A stretch of 64,000 bases of DNA from the NCBI GenBank assembly GCA_013397845.1, contig VZTG01006785.1, positions 801,732-865,731 of the forward strand, in the 5' to 3' direction. This document shows positions 1 through 9,202 of the stretch, piece after piece. The first letter of the stretch is position 1. The number at the start of each line of letters is the position of its first letter. This DNA is from Melanocharis versteri (Eukaryota > Chordata > Aves > Passeriformes > Melanocharitidae). The notes below the pieces were generated by a model. That model had not been told where the DNA came from. It did not search any database and saw nothing but the letters and a program-made list of their open reading frames with translations. Both the position numbers and the translations under genes were made by a program.

Positions 1-287
1 NNNNNNNNNNNNNNNNNNNNNNNNNNNNNNNNNNNNNNNNNNNNNNNNNNNNNNNNNNNNNNNNNNNNNNNNNNNNNNNNNNNNNNNNNNNNNNNNNNNN
101 NNNNNNNNNNNNNNNNNNNNNNNNNNNNNNNNNNNNNNNNNNNNNNNNNNNNNNNNNNNNNNNNNNNNNNNNNNNNNNNNNNNNNNNNNNNNNNNNNNNN
201 NNNNNNNNNNNNNNNNNNNNNNNNNNNNNNNNNNNNNNNNNNNNNNNNNNNNNNNNNNNNNNNNNNNNNNNNNNNNNNNNNNNNNNN
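1..287. other. Assembly gap (run of N)
   Basis: All bases are N. The first real bases after it are very GC-rich, so the gap probably covers the core of a CpG island. Such cores are often missing from bird assemblies. Any first exon or promoter lying there cannot be read. Confidence 0.99.
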
Positions 288-360
288 GGCCCGGCCGTGC
301 CGAGCTGCGGGGGGAGGCTCGGCGGGGTTGGGGCTGGGGCGCGGGGCTGTGCCTGGGTTT
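288..360. promoter_or_regulatory. Edge of a CpG-rich island, probable promoter flank
   Basis: About 70 bases are dominated by G and C with roughly ten CpG dinucleotides, including GGCCGTGCCG and GGCGCGGGG motifs. Base composition then drops abruptly to the AT-rich level of the rest of the window. In vertebrates this pattern usually marks the border of an unmethylated promoter island. The direction of transcription cannot be told: the island could serve a gene running right into the zinc-finger relics or one running left out of the window. No TATA box or clear splice donor is visible in the readable part. Confidence 0.5.
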
Positions 361-640
361 TCGTTTTAAAATGACTCTTAGGTTTAAGATCACCGCTGCC
401 CGTCTCCTAACAGGAGCTGTTATAAACTTAACGCAGAAATGCCGTAACGTTGCTGACCTGTATTTCATTTTTAATTTCAGCAGGTGATTTGAGCAGTCAT
501 TTATGGCATCAATTTTCTCATGCAGGACCCTCGCTTCTTTCAGATAGTCGTAAATTCTGCAAACATCCCTAGGGCTGGAATCTGAGTCTGGATGTCTTTG
601 CTCTCCAGACTTTGGATAAGACACTTGAAATCACGAAGTG
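361..640. other. Non-coding flank of the CpG island
   Basis: The stretch is AT-rich with no convincing exon. A pyrimidine-rich acceptor-like site ending in TTTCAG lies at about 471-480. The plus-strand frame after it stays open for only about 30 codons before a stop, so I do not call an exon. The segment is interrupted by the SINE that follows. Confidence 0.4.
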
Positions 641-651
641 GATTTTAACTC
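641..651 (+). repeat. Target-site duplication, left copy (right copy 821-830)
   Basis: The eleven bases GATTTTAACTC here match GATTTAACTC at 821-830 except for one T. The two copies flank the tRNA-derived SINE exactly, as expected for a duplication made at retroposition. The single difference is consistent with a fairly old insertion. Confidence 0.7.
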
Positions 652-820
652 TTTTTTTTTATTGTCTTTTCACAGATTCACAGAATATTCTGAGTTGGAT
701 GGGATCCACAAGGATCCTCGAGTCCAACTCTTAAGTAAATGGCCCGTACGGGGATTGCACCTGCCACCTTGGTGTTATCAGCAGCGTGTTCTAACCAACT
801 GCAGCTACAGAAAATTAATA
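652..820 (-). mobile_element. tRNA-Ile/CR1 composite SINE (TguSINE1-type)
   Basis: Read on the minus strand, positions about 812 down to 738 reproduce a tRNA-Ile gene: an A-box-like AGTTGGTTAGAACACG, the anticodon arm CTGATAACACCAAGG, a B-box-like GGTGCAATCCCC, and the 3' acceptor end CCCGTACGGGCCA. This runs directly into a CR1-type 3' end (about 735-668) with TTGGACTCGAGGATCCTTGT and a terminal ATTCTGTGAATCTGTGA. A tRNA-Ile head fused to a CR1 tail is the structure described for TguSINE1, which is thought to use CR1 LINE machinery. The tRNA part has mismatches (an extra G in the A box, an altered T arm), so it is a dead SINE and not a tRNA gene. It inserted antisense to the zinc-finger relic just downstream. 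Confidence 0.85.
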
Positions 821-830
821 GATTTAACTC
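821..830 (+). repeat. Target-site duplication, right copy
   Basis: GATTTAACTC pairs with GATTTTAACTC at 641-651 and marks the right border of the SINE. Removing the SINE and one copy rejoins the pre-insertion sequence. Confidence 0.7.
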
Positions 831-960
831 CAAATGCCGACGTGTTCTGTCACTGAACCCACACACCACCACGAGGACATCACAACATCCCGGCTGTGTG
901 CTGCTCTGCTTGAGGATTTTGAAGCCCGGATTGCCTGGTCTGGTGGAAATATTGGTGGTG

Positions 961-1920
961 GAGATACATAGGTGCAAGCTCTACCATTTCACAAGCAGGA
1001 TCAAAAGTAAGATCGGGATCCACCTGGCTCAAATGCGTGGAACAGATATGGCGTATCGAATTTCAGGCTGCCCTAAAATGGACCAAGGTAAAAATGAGTT
1101 ATATAGCATTGGAAATGAAAAGAATGAAAACAAAATCTTGCAAAAAATTACTGTTTTGTTGCCTGTGTGTCAGATGCCTCAAAATAAGAGTCCTTGCAAT
1201 TGTGACATGAACCCGAGCATAATCCTCATGCCTCTCACTCCTGTGAAATGAACACCTTGTTTGGAGAAGTAGCAGCTTATTTGCAGTTTGAGGAACCCTG
1301 CAGTGCTGACTTCTCTTCCCTATTCCAAGAGGAAGGACAGATAAGCCCAGTGTATGCCTCTTAGCATCTGTCATGTTTCCAGTGTTAGAACCCAGACATT
1401 TGCTGAGGAGATGAAAACCCCTAAGGGTCAGTCAAGGTGTAAACATCACAGGAAAATCAGTTGAAAGCTGGTTCTCAAGGCTCAGCTCACCCTGTGGAAA
1501 ATGCTTATGCCTTAAAGCTGGGTTCTGAGAGAACGCAGCATTTCTGCAAATGTGTGGAATGTAGCACTAGGGTTGAAAGATGCTGAGAAAATCCATTTGA
1601 AGGGTCATGATATTGATCGTGGCGTTAAATGTGTTTATTGTCACATGACTGAGTAGATCTTAGTGGAAAGTCATTGAAAATCACACTTTTGGATAAAAGA
1701 AACCTACCAGTGCCTCATCTGTGAAAGTGCTTTTATATCACTTTATAAAGTGCCTGGAAAATGCACAGAAGCAGCTGTCAGAGGAAACCTCATTTCAGTG
1801 CACATCGTCTGAAACTGAGCAGATAAGAAATCTTCATGTAGCTTGCTTGGCATTATTAGGATATGGTTATGTGCCTGCACAGTGATTTTACCAGTAAGCC
1901 AGGTTTTATTTTTCACTCTC
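961..1920 (+). pseudogene. Decayed intronless CTCF/CTCFL-like zinc-finger array
   Basis: Seen: frames broken by stops and small indels still show a C2H2 array. At 973-1035, C-x2-[C lost]-x-F-T-S-x-x-x-S then His at finger position 17 resembles CTCF/CTCFL finger 1. At 1195, C-N-C-D-M resembles finger 3. At 1299, E-E-P-C-S-A-D-F-S-S resembles finger 4. At 1340-1415, T-D-K-P-x-x-C-x-L-x-S followed by R-H and stop-K-P resembles finger 5. At 1551-1562, C-V-E-C resembles finger 7. At about 1591-1735 one frame reads HLKGHDIDRGVKCVYC, later SH-stop-KSH, then TYQCLICESAF, matching the linkers and spacing of fingers 7-9. Fainter traces of fingers 10-11 end near VPA at about 1873. Finger-to-finger spacing stays near 84-90 bases, leaving no room for introns. 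Known: CTCF and its germline paralogue CTCFL have eleven such fingers. Inferred: a decayed processed copy. Fingers 2 and 6 are barely detectable. An unrelated C2H2 gene is the main alternative. Confidence 0.5.
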
Positions 1921-4900
1921 ATCCAGTTGCCTCCTCGGCTTAAACTTATTGCTGCAAATAACTTTGTTTGGTCAGTGCAAAATTTATTGTAGCCTTTCAG
2001 TATGGACTGTAAATGCTATCATCAGAAGCTACTGTAAAACATCTTCGTGCTGGTTTGAGCAAAGAAAACGTAAGAACTGTAAAAATTCTAAAAATATATT
2101 GTAGATGTTCACATTTGGATGATATTTATTCTGCAAAATCCAGTCTCATTTCATATTTGGATTCTGAATATTTCTGTGAGTAGTTGACCATCATATTCCA
2201 AGAATTTCAATATTAGTAGTATTAATTAGAAATTAACATTTCTGTGAAAGTACTTCTATCAAGGTGAATGCCTTTTATCTCTACATTTTGTGACATTTCT
2301 AATAGCCAAATATTATCTCCATTTATAAATGGAAGACCTTGACTAACATAATCTGTCTCCTAAATCACAAAAGGACATTATTATATTCTAGTTCTGTTCT
2401 CCTTTGCATTAACTGCAAATGTACCAATTTGTACCAATTATACTTTCCCCTCATTGCTTAAATAATGTTTCTTTTAGTAATTTCAGGTGCTTTGCCCCTA
2501 ATAAAGCTATGCATTTAATGCTCACCTTCATGTCTGTAGGTAAAAATCTTGAAAGATTGTGTAAAAAGGTAGTCTGGGCATTTTTCTGTTTAACCATTCA
2601 GTATTGCAGGTGGTTGCAGAGATTAATTGATTTTAGCAAGGTTTCCGTGGCTGCTGCTAGGATATAAACCAAATTCTTACTTCATGGGTTGAACTACTGA
2701 TTTGGTTCTGATTGCTCAGGATGGCCAAGTGAAAGAGCAGGTGATGGTGAAATAAGGTGGTGATGGCTCACGGGTGTGCTCTGGAGTTTGTGGCAGCAGT
2801 CAGGTGAGGAAACAGACAAGGTTAGGGAGGTGAAGGAATGTTGTAGCCAGGCATCTGTGTCGTGATGTAGGGTTTAGATTAGATTATGAAGGGTTTTGAT
2901 TGAAAGGTTTAGATGGGATTATGTGTTGTGCTGTCTAGTTTTGATGCCTTTGTTGTCTTTGGGATACATGGGCTTGTTCTGAGGCTTTTACTGCTTGACG
3001 GGGCAAGAGAGAGAATATTTTAAAAGGTTATGGCAGAATTTCTGGAGGAAAAGTAATTGAATTAATGGTAATTTTTAGAACTAAAAGCGAAACAAGTTTT
3101 TTATTTGCTTCACAATGACTTACAGTGTCCCCTTAATTTTGTGTGACTGTAAGCCCAAGAGCAAGGCTGCAGTCCAGTATAACTTTTTCTCTAAGGGGCT
3201 AGGAAGGAAAGCACATGGAAAGACAATTGAAATTCACAGTATTTCAAAATAGAAATTACTACAGCAGTGAAAAAATTTATGAGTGCTTATACAAACAATT
3301 GGTTTTTTAAGTGAAAGGAGAACTGCTTTTTATTAACAAATTATAAATTGTCTCTTGAATGAATAACTTCATTCCTTTTGGGTGGGAGGCGTGGGGATCA
3401 AAAATCCATCTTCCTTACAACTGTAGTGAGAAAACCTGGGACTGGGTTTTCTGAGATGCTCTTTTGACAATTTCCATTTTGTCTGGGGGCGATGAATTTT
3501 GAAGATTATAACTTCCTATTCATTGTTATGTTAACATGCAGAAAGTTTACTTAATTTTAGCTTCCTAGTAAAAAATTTAATAGGTTAAATACTTAACAGT
3601 TTTTAGGCTCTTGGTAGTATTGTGGAATTGTAGATATTTAATATTTTTTCTGAATATTATTTACATTTTTGTGATAATTGTGAGCAAAGGAAATCTTTCC
3701 AAATATTTGTTTAACACCATGCTGATTTCTATACATTTTTGAGGTGCAGAAGAAACCACAAAAAAACTAAGAAGTCTTCAACTTGCTGATGTTTTTCAGA
3801 TGTTTCATTCCATTAGAGAAAGCTTTACTGTAAAATTATAAGGAACCTTTGTCTGCTGATTTATTGTGCTCATGGAGCTGATACAATGAGAGCCTTCCTG
3901 CTGGCTGTGGGGATAGTTTTTGAAATAGTTTTCAGCACAGCTTCTTAGCGCTAAGCTCGTGTTTAACTTAGTGTCAAGTTCTCGCTGTAATTGCGAACGT
4001 TATTTGGTACAATATGCTTGTTGTAGCTTTTAACCTACGTTAAGGCCTAACTAGTTAGTGGAAAATAATGTACAAATTGAATAGTAAAAAAAAAAGTGTT
4101 CAGAAGTTGCTGTGAAGTTGAGTGATTTTATATTAAGACCTTTACAGGAAAGGGTTAGTGGTCTTGATTGCATTTCCCTTTAAACAGAAATCATCTTTGC
4201 AAAACCTGCAACCTCCTACCAATACTTTCTCCAGACCAAATTTAGACTGTCAGCAGATGTGCTTAGAAGAAAATGGACACGTAAAGTGTATTGTGTCTGC
4301 CACTAAAAATAATCCTTTGAAGTTTAGGTGTTCTAAAGTATCTGTTCCTTCAAAATTTTTATATGCTCCGTAATTCACAGCAAAATAACTCCACTGCAAG
4401 TGCATATTTTGCTAACACATTTTTAATTGTGGTTTGAAATCTTTAAGAGCTCCTTGTTATCATGTTTTAGTTTGTTTTGGTTTTTGTTCTGTTTTGACAT
4501 TGGGAGTTCATTAAGCATTCTGAGAGCTGAGTTGACCTTGGATTTGCTGCCAGAGTCCCCATGGTCAAATTATGTCTTCATATTCAGTAATTGCTCTTTC
4601 TTCATAAATGCTGTGCATCTCAGCCAAAAAAACTACATAGGAGTTAAGGTTGAACATTTATGTTAACAACTTCCACGTGGAGAAATGTCTTTCTTCTATT
4701 TTAAATTAATGTATTTTCTCTGGTTTTAAGCTATTGTAACAAACTGTGGCTTTTGATACAGCTAAGGAATGAATCAAGGTCTGCAGGCATCTGTGCAAGC
4801 ACAGATACTGTTTCAAACTACTGAATGCAAGATGTGAGATGTTTTTTGCAGTTATTTTTATCTTTTTTCTTTCAGTGCTAAATATTTGCTTAATACGAGT

Positions 4901-7036
4901 GGACATACAAGTAAATTTGTTTTAATTGGTGGAAGAAGGCTTTAAAACTCATTAAGGTAGCTTAGACCTGTGGTTTGAAGGGCAGGGGGCAAGGATTAGA
5001 GACTTCTTAGAGTTTGCTTGAAGGCGCTAAACAAGGAGCCCCATTTTTCCAAGGCAGTGGGGTTGGATGTGGCAGCTGCATTGAGCTTGCAGCTGAGCAG
5101 CTCTTAGGTAGGAAGAGGAGAAAAGAAGGCAGCATTCAGTGCAGGGAATCTGGATGGCAGGACATGATGAGGTGCTTGGGTTTTGAATACTTCTTAGGTT
5201 GATTTGATTTTCTGATGGGCTTATTTTGCAATTGATAATTGTTTGGTTGGATAACTAGTTGTTAGTTTAAAAGGAAATTCTGGCTTGTTAAGTTAGTAGC
5301 AGCAAGTCTATCTTCCTTTATCAAGTGTTGCTTTATCTTAGCCAGCGAAGCTTTATTGCCATCTGCAAGAGGTAGGGATCCTTGCTTCATACAAGGAAGA
5401 CTTTATTACCTTGCCATTTTATTGTTTGTTGTGTTACTAAACTGGAGGTGGGGATGCTGCTTAGAATGTCAAAGCTGAAGGATGCTTCGTGTCTGAAGCT
5501 TTTCTGGCTTTAGCTTTGTGTCAATGTAGCTGGAGTAGCACCAGGATTGTAGTACTCTTCATGATGACCATCCAGGTTCAACCTTCAATTTAGATCTATT
5601 TTGACCCAAGGGTTTAGTCTTTTTCTGATTCCTTTTTGGACATTTAATGATGTCAAAAGTGCAAATCAACCAAAATGATTCAGCCAATTTTCTAGAATGC
5701 ATATGGGGAAAACTTTCTGTTCATAATGTTTTCAAGCGGAACCTATGGATACCTTTTATTTAAAAAGCCCTAATAGTCCATGGCTTGAAGGAAATATATA
5801 AGCATTTTTTGGGTGGCATCTTCTGTTAGAACAGCTGAAAGGCCACACTCCTGATGGAAAAATCTCTTGAGATTTGGCCTTTTCAGTGTCTCTGAAAAGT
5901 GCAGTGAACAATGACGATACCTTACTGCAGGAAGCTAATTGTGACAGTGTTATAGGGAGGCAGGGACAGGAGCTAAGAAAACTTGCCAGTTTTCTTTGGC
6001 ACCTGTCTTGCAAAGGTTTTTAATTCTTTTGTAGACAGCATATAAAAGAAGTTGGATACTGAACACCAGTGGGGCTGGAAAACCAGTGAGCTGTTGCCAG
6101 AGAAAAAGATGAGATGAGGAGATGAACTTAAGCAGAATTTGGCATGTTAGGAAAAGTGATAATAGGTCATGGCAAAGTGGTTAAATAGTAAAATAATGGG
6201 GAGTCTCAGAAAATGAGAATAACTTGGGCCACACTTTGGTCCGAAGTGGGCAGAAGGATTTAGTCTCAGACATGAAAATCAGCTTTAAAATGACAGGGTA
6301 CACAATCACTTCTATTTACTATTTATTGCTGCCACTACGCAAATGACAATTAGCTCAATCATCAGAGGGTTTTGGTGTGTGTATGTATATATATATATGA
6401 TTCCCCATTGTGAAACCTAGCATTAATGTTTTAACTTCTTAGGTATTTTGACTCCAAAAATGAAACCTGAAACTTGTTGAATGTTAAAAAAACCCCCAAA
6501 ACCTCCAAAAAAAATTTAAGAGAACTCTCCATACAGGTCAAAAAGCCAAGCACTCGTCTGTGTGGGTGGATACACTTGCAAAATTTTCAGTTGCCTGATT
6601 TGCCTGTATACAAATTTCTGCTCCCAGTGATCCTTTTGAAATTGAGTGTGTCGAATGGGTGGTGCTTCATTAACCTCGCTTTATTCTTTAGAGAGCAGAG
6701 TAGATACGTAAAAAACAGTGAGGTTATGGTTACCGAGGCAACTTTGATTTTGGCTATTCACCTTTAATTTTGGCAATACCTAATTTTTATTTCTTGACTT
6801 AGCAAACATAATGAGTTGAGGCTTTGTTTGAGTTTTTTAATACAACTTTTATTTTACCTTGTGGGAAATATGTTGGGAATTTACCTTAAGGTACTAAAAT
6901 AAATGACCAGAAAGGCTGTCGTCTTTAGCAATATGTCCTGCTGTATGTTCTGAGTTACTAGGCTGTGCATGGCTATACACTGTGTCTGTGCCATACAGTA
7001 CATGGCTAAATAAAAGTTCATGTATTTCTTCCTTAG
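1921..7036. other. AT-rich non-coding sequence, no gene seen
   Basis: No convincing exon, repeat family or RNA gene was recognised. A short alternating purine-pyrimidine run (GTGTGTGTATGTATATATATATAT) lies at about 6375-6399. An open frame at 4158-4373 follows a reasonable acceptor (AAACAG at about 4183-4188), but its translation matches nothing I know and its length is within chance. Confidence 0.6.
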
Positions 7037-7156
7037 GTCCTGTGACACGTACACCCTTTAGAGTCACTGGCTTCAGCTCCATCACAACATCCTTACATGT
7101 GTTGGTGATGTCTTGACTGCTGAACCACGCTGGTGTATGCTGAATTGGAGGGTCAG
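7037..7156 (+). other. Exon-like segment with strong splice sites but no open frame
   Basis: A pyrimidine-rich acceptor (TATTTCTTCCTTAG) ends at 7036 and a near-consensus donor (CAG then GTAAGTG) starts at 7157, enclosing exactly 120 bases. All three plus-strand frames contain stops, so it is either an untranslated or non-coding-RNA exon or a decayed coding exon. It lies between the zinc-finger relics and on the same strand, and could belong to the same dead gene. The minus strand is open across it, but that is common by chance. No protein family was recognised. Confidence 0.35.
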
Positions 7157-8463
7157 GTAAGTGTTTATTTATGCTTGAATACAGCAAATGAGAAAAGCAA
7201 TAAGATTCTTAAAAATTTTTAATCTGTACATGGTCACAAAGCTGGCAGTTTATCCTCCCTTTTCTCTTAGTCACTAGAGACTCCAGAATCCAGCAGTATT
7301 TGCAATCTGATGCTTGCTGTGTCATCACATTAAAAAGAATGGGCAATTTAATAAATAAGGCTTGGTGGCGCTGGGTGAGGAAAACGTCTTTAATTTTTTC
7401 TTTCTGTGAACAGCAGTCTGCTGAAATGTCTCACATTACCAAGTTCTGTTTTTTACAAATTACCTTCTGAGTTGGTACAACTGTTTTGAGATTGATTTAT
7501 TTATATAACAATTAACATCAGCTTTTATATCTTATTTGTAGGCTTTTGGGAGGGTGGTGAAAGGAGGATTTTTGGTATTTTGGTACTTTGTTGCTAGTAC
7601 AAAAGCAGTAATACACAAACTATGTCAGGACCAAAAAAATTGAGTCAAATTAAGTTGTTCAGTGCCAAATGATACTTGCATGGTTGAAAGTATTTCATTT
7701 ACTCTGAAACAAACACTTCTCAATCATGTAATGGGCTTATTTTTTTTAAATTTTGCAAAGTATGGTATATATTTAAAAGTGTATGCAGCACTGTATTTCT
7801 AAAGGTTATATCTTGGTTTGACATTTCACTGATCTTTGTATTAGTCTTAACAGCATAATTAGCATTATATGTTATTTTAACAGTTTTTGGATATTCATAA
7901 CATAGTGAAAGTAAGTCAATTCCTTGCAGCATAGTAGCTGTATTATGTAAAAAGGCTGGTTGTTCTTTATCTACACGCATTAGGATCATTGGAAGTTTAA
8001 CTGAGGAAACTTAGACACAAGTGTTAGAAATGTGCATTGTACGATAATGATTTTATATGCTAAATACATGTAATCTGGTAAAACAAATGGATTCAGGTCA
8101 AATGAGAAACCTGAAAATCACGTTTCTCCTTCCTGCATTGTCACTTTTAAAAAGAAAGGGACATTTATTGTCGAGGCAAGTGTGTCAAACACAGTAGTAA
8201 CTTTTCAAATGCTGTCATTTTTATAATTTGCGCTTACCTAGTTTTGTTTTTATCTTTTGTTGTGCTGAGCAGCACTTTAGCAATTTCATAATGCAAATGT
8301 GCATCAATGATGACAGTCTGTACTTCCAAGATGTGTGTGAATGGCTGTTAAACATTTCTATAAATCACTTGCCTGTTCATAGTATTTGCAGTATACGCAA
8401 AAATAAAACAGAGCAGTTCTTTCCTCAAAATTACTTGCCTTTAACGTACATCTAATTTTGCCC
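7157..8463. other. Non-coding sequence, nothing recognised
   Basis: This AT-rich stretch contains short open frames only (for example 7720-7989 minus and 8228-8455 plus). None has a recognisable domain or supporting splice context. Confidence 0.5.
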
Positions 8464-8532
8464 TACAGGTTAAAAAAACCCCAAACAACCAAACAACACA
8501 ACAAATGAACAAACAAAAACCCTCAAACAAAT
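8464..8532. repeat. A/C-rich low-complexity tract
   Basis: The segment is made of runs such as AAAAAAACCCCAAACAACC and AACAAACAAAAACCC with hardly any G or T. It is simple-sequence DNA and is not coding. It lies about 220 bases upstream of the candidate terminal exon. Confidence 0.6.
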
Positions 8533-8755
8533 GACTTTTCTTGAGAAGCTCTGTTTTATGTGTTTCACAAACGTAGCACAGAATGAGGAGCAAAGGTTAT
8601 TTTCTGAACAAGTTTGTCTTTCATCACCTGAAAGTTTCGTATCTCAGACTTTTAAGTCTTTCCATCACTGATGGTATTTTAAAATATTGGTATAGTGTGT
8701 TTTTGGTTTCTTTTTGAATTAGTTTACTTAACTTATTTCTTAATTGGCAATCCAG

Positions 8756-8984
8756 AGGAGAGTTGAAGGAGCATATGGAAAATTACAGAACTTCTGCAGC
8801 CCTTTTGTCTTCATTTTGGGATCAAGTATTCAAAAACAGACATCGATTGAGTGGACTTCATGAACAAATCCATCATGAAGGAACAGCAAACCCACAAATG
8901 AAAGAGAGGAAGAGAAGAAAGAAGCCTGAAGATAATCCTGTATGTTTCAACACAAAAGCAACTTCAAAGAAGGATTCAAGCTAA
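8756..8984 (+). CDS. Candidate terminal coding exon, unrecognised, basic C-terminus
   Basis: Seen: an acceptor-like stretch rich in T ends in CCAG at 8755. From 8757 the frame is open for 75 codons plus the TAA at 8982-8984; one base of a split codon precedes it. The translation begins GELKEHMENY, contains AALLSSFWDQVFKNRH, then a strongly basic patch KERKRRKKPED, and ends in KKDSS. The composition is helical and charged, unlike the low-complexity frames elsewhere. Overlapping AATAAA signals follow at 9193-9202, giving a short 3' UTR of about 210 bases. Inferred: a real or recently lost last exon of a plus-strand gene. Weak resemblance: H-x3-Y, A-A and F spaced as around CTCF-family finger 11 and its basic tail, but the zinc-binding cysteines are absent. 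I do not assign a function. No start codon is expected, since this would be an internal-to-last exon. Confidence 0.4.
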
Positions 8985-9192
8985 TTTAAATGCAGTACCT
9001 ACAGTAGGTATGATCTGTATTATAGCAAAACTTGCTATTTTGTTTCTTAATTGCAGAATATTTGGTAATCTGGCACATTAATTTATTTGCTGGTTTACTT
9101 ACATATTTTTGTAAGAAAGTTGCTCTTAGATAGCCTGAACAAAAATTAAAATGGCTGCCTTCTACACGGTTTGTGATAGTACCAGTCTTTGG

Positions 9193-9202
9193 AATAAATA
9201 AA
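9193..9202 (+). terminator. Overlapping polyadenylation signals
   Basis: AATAAATAAA contains two overlapping AATAAA hexamers about 210 bases after the stop codon of the candidate terminal exon. A GT-containing stretch lies downstream. It is plausible as a cleavage and polyadenylation signal, though AATAAA is frequent in AT-rich DNA. Confidence 0.35.

Noticed and set aside
738..812. tRNA-Ile gene on the minus strand
   Set aside because: The acceptor and anticodon-arm segments are similar, but the A and B boxes are altered and the sequence continues directly into a CR1 tail, so it is the head of a SINE.
739..1251. 170-codon plus-strand open frame
   Set aside because: It starts inside the antisense SINE and runs into the decayed finger region. 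The finger signature in its middle is real, but the frame as a whole is not a gene.
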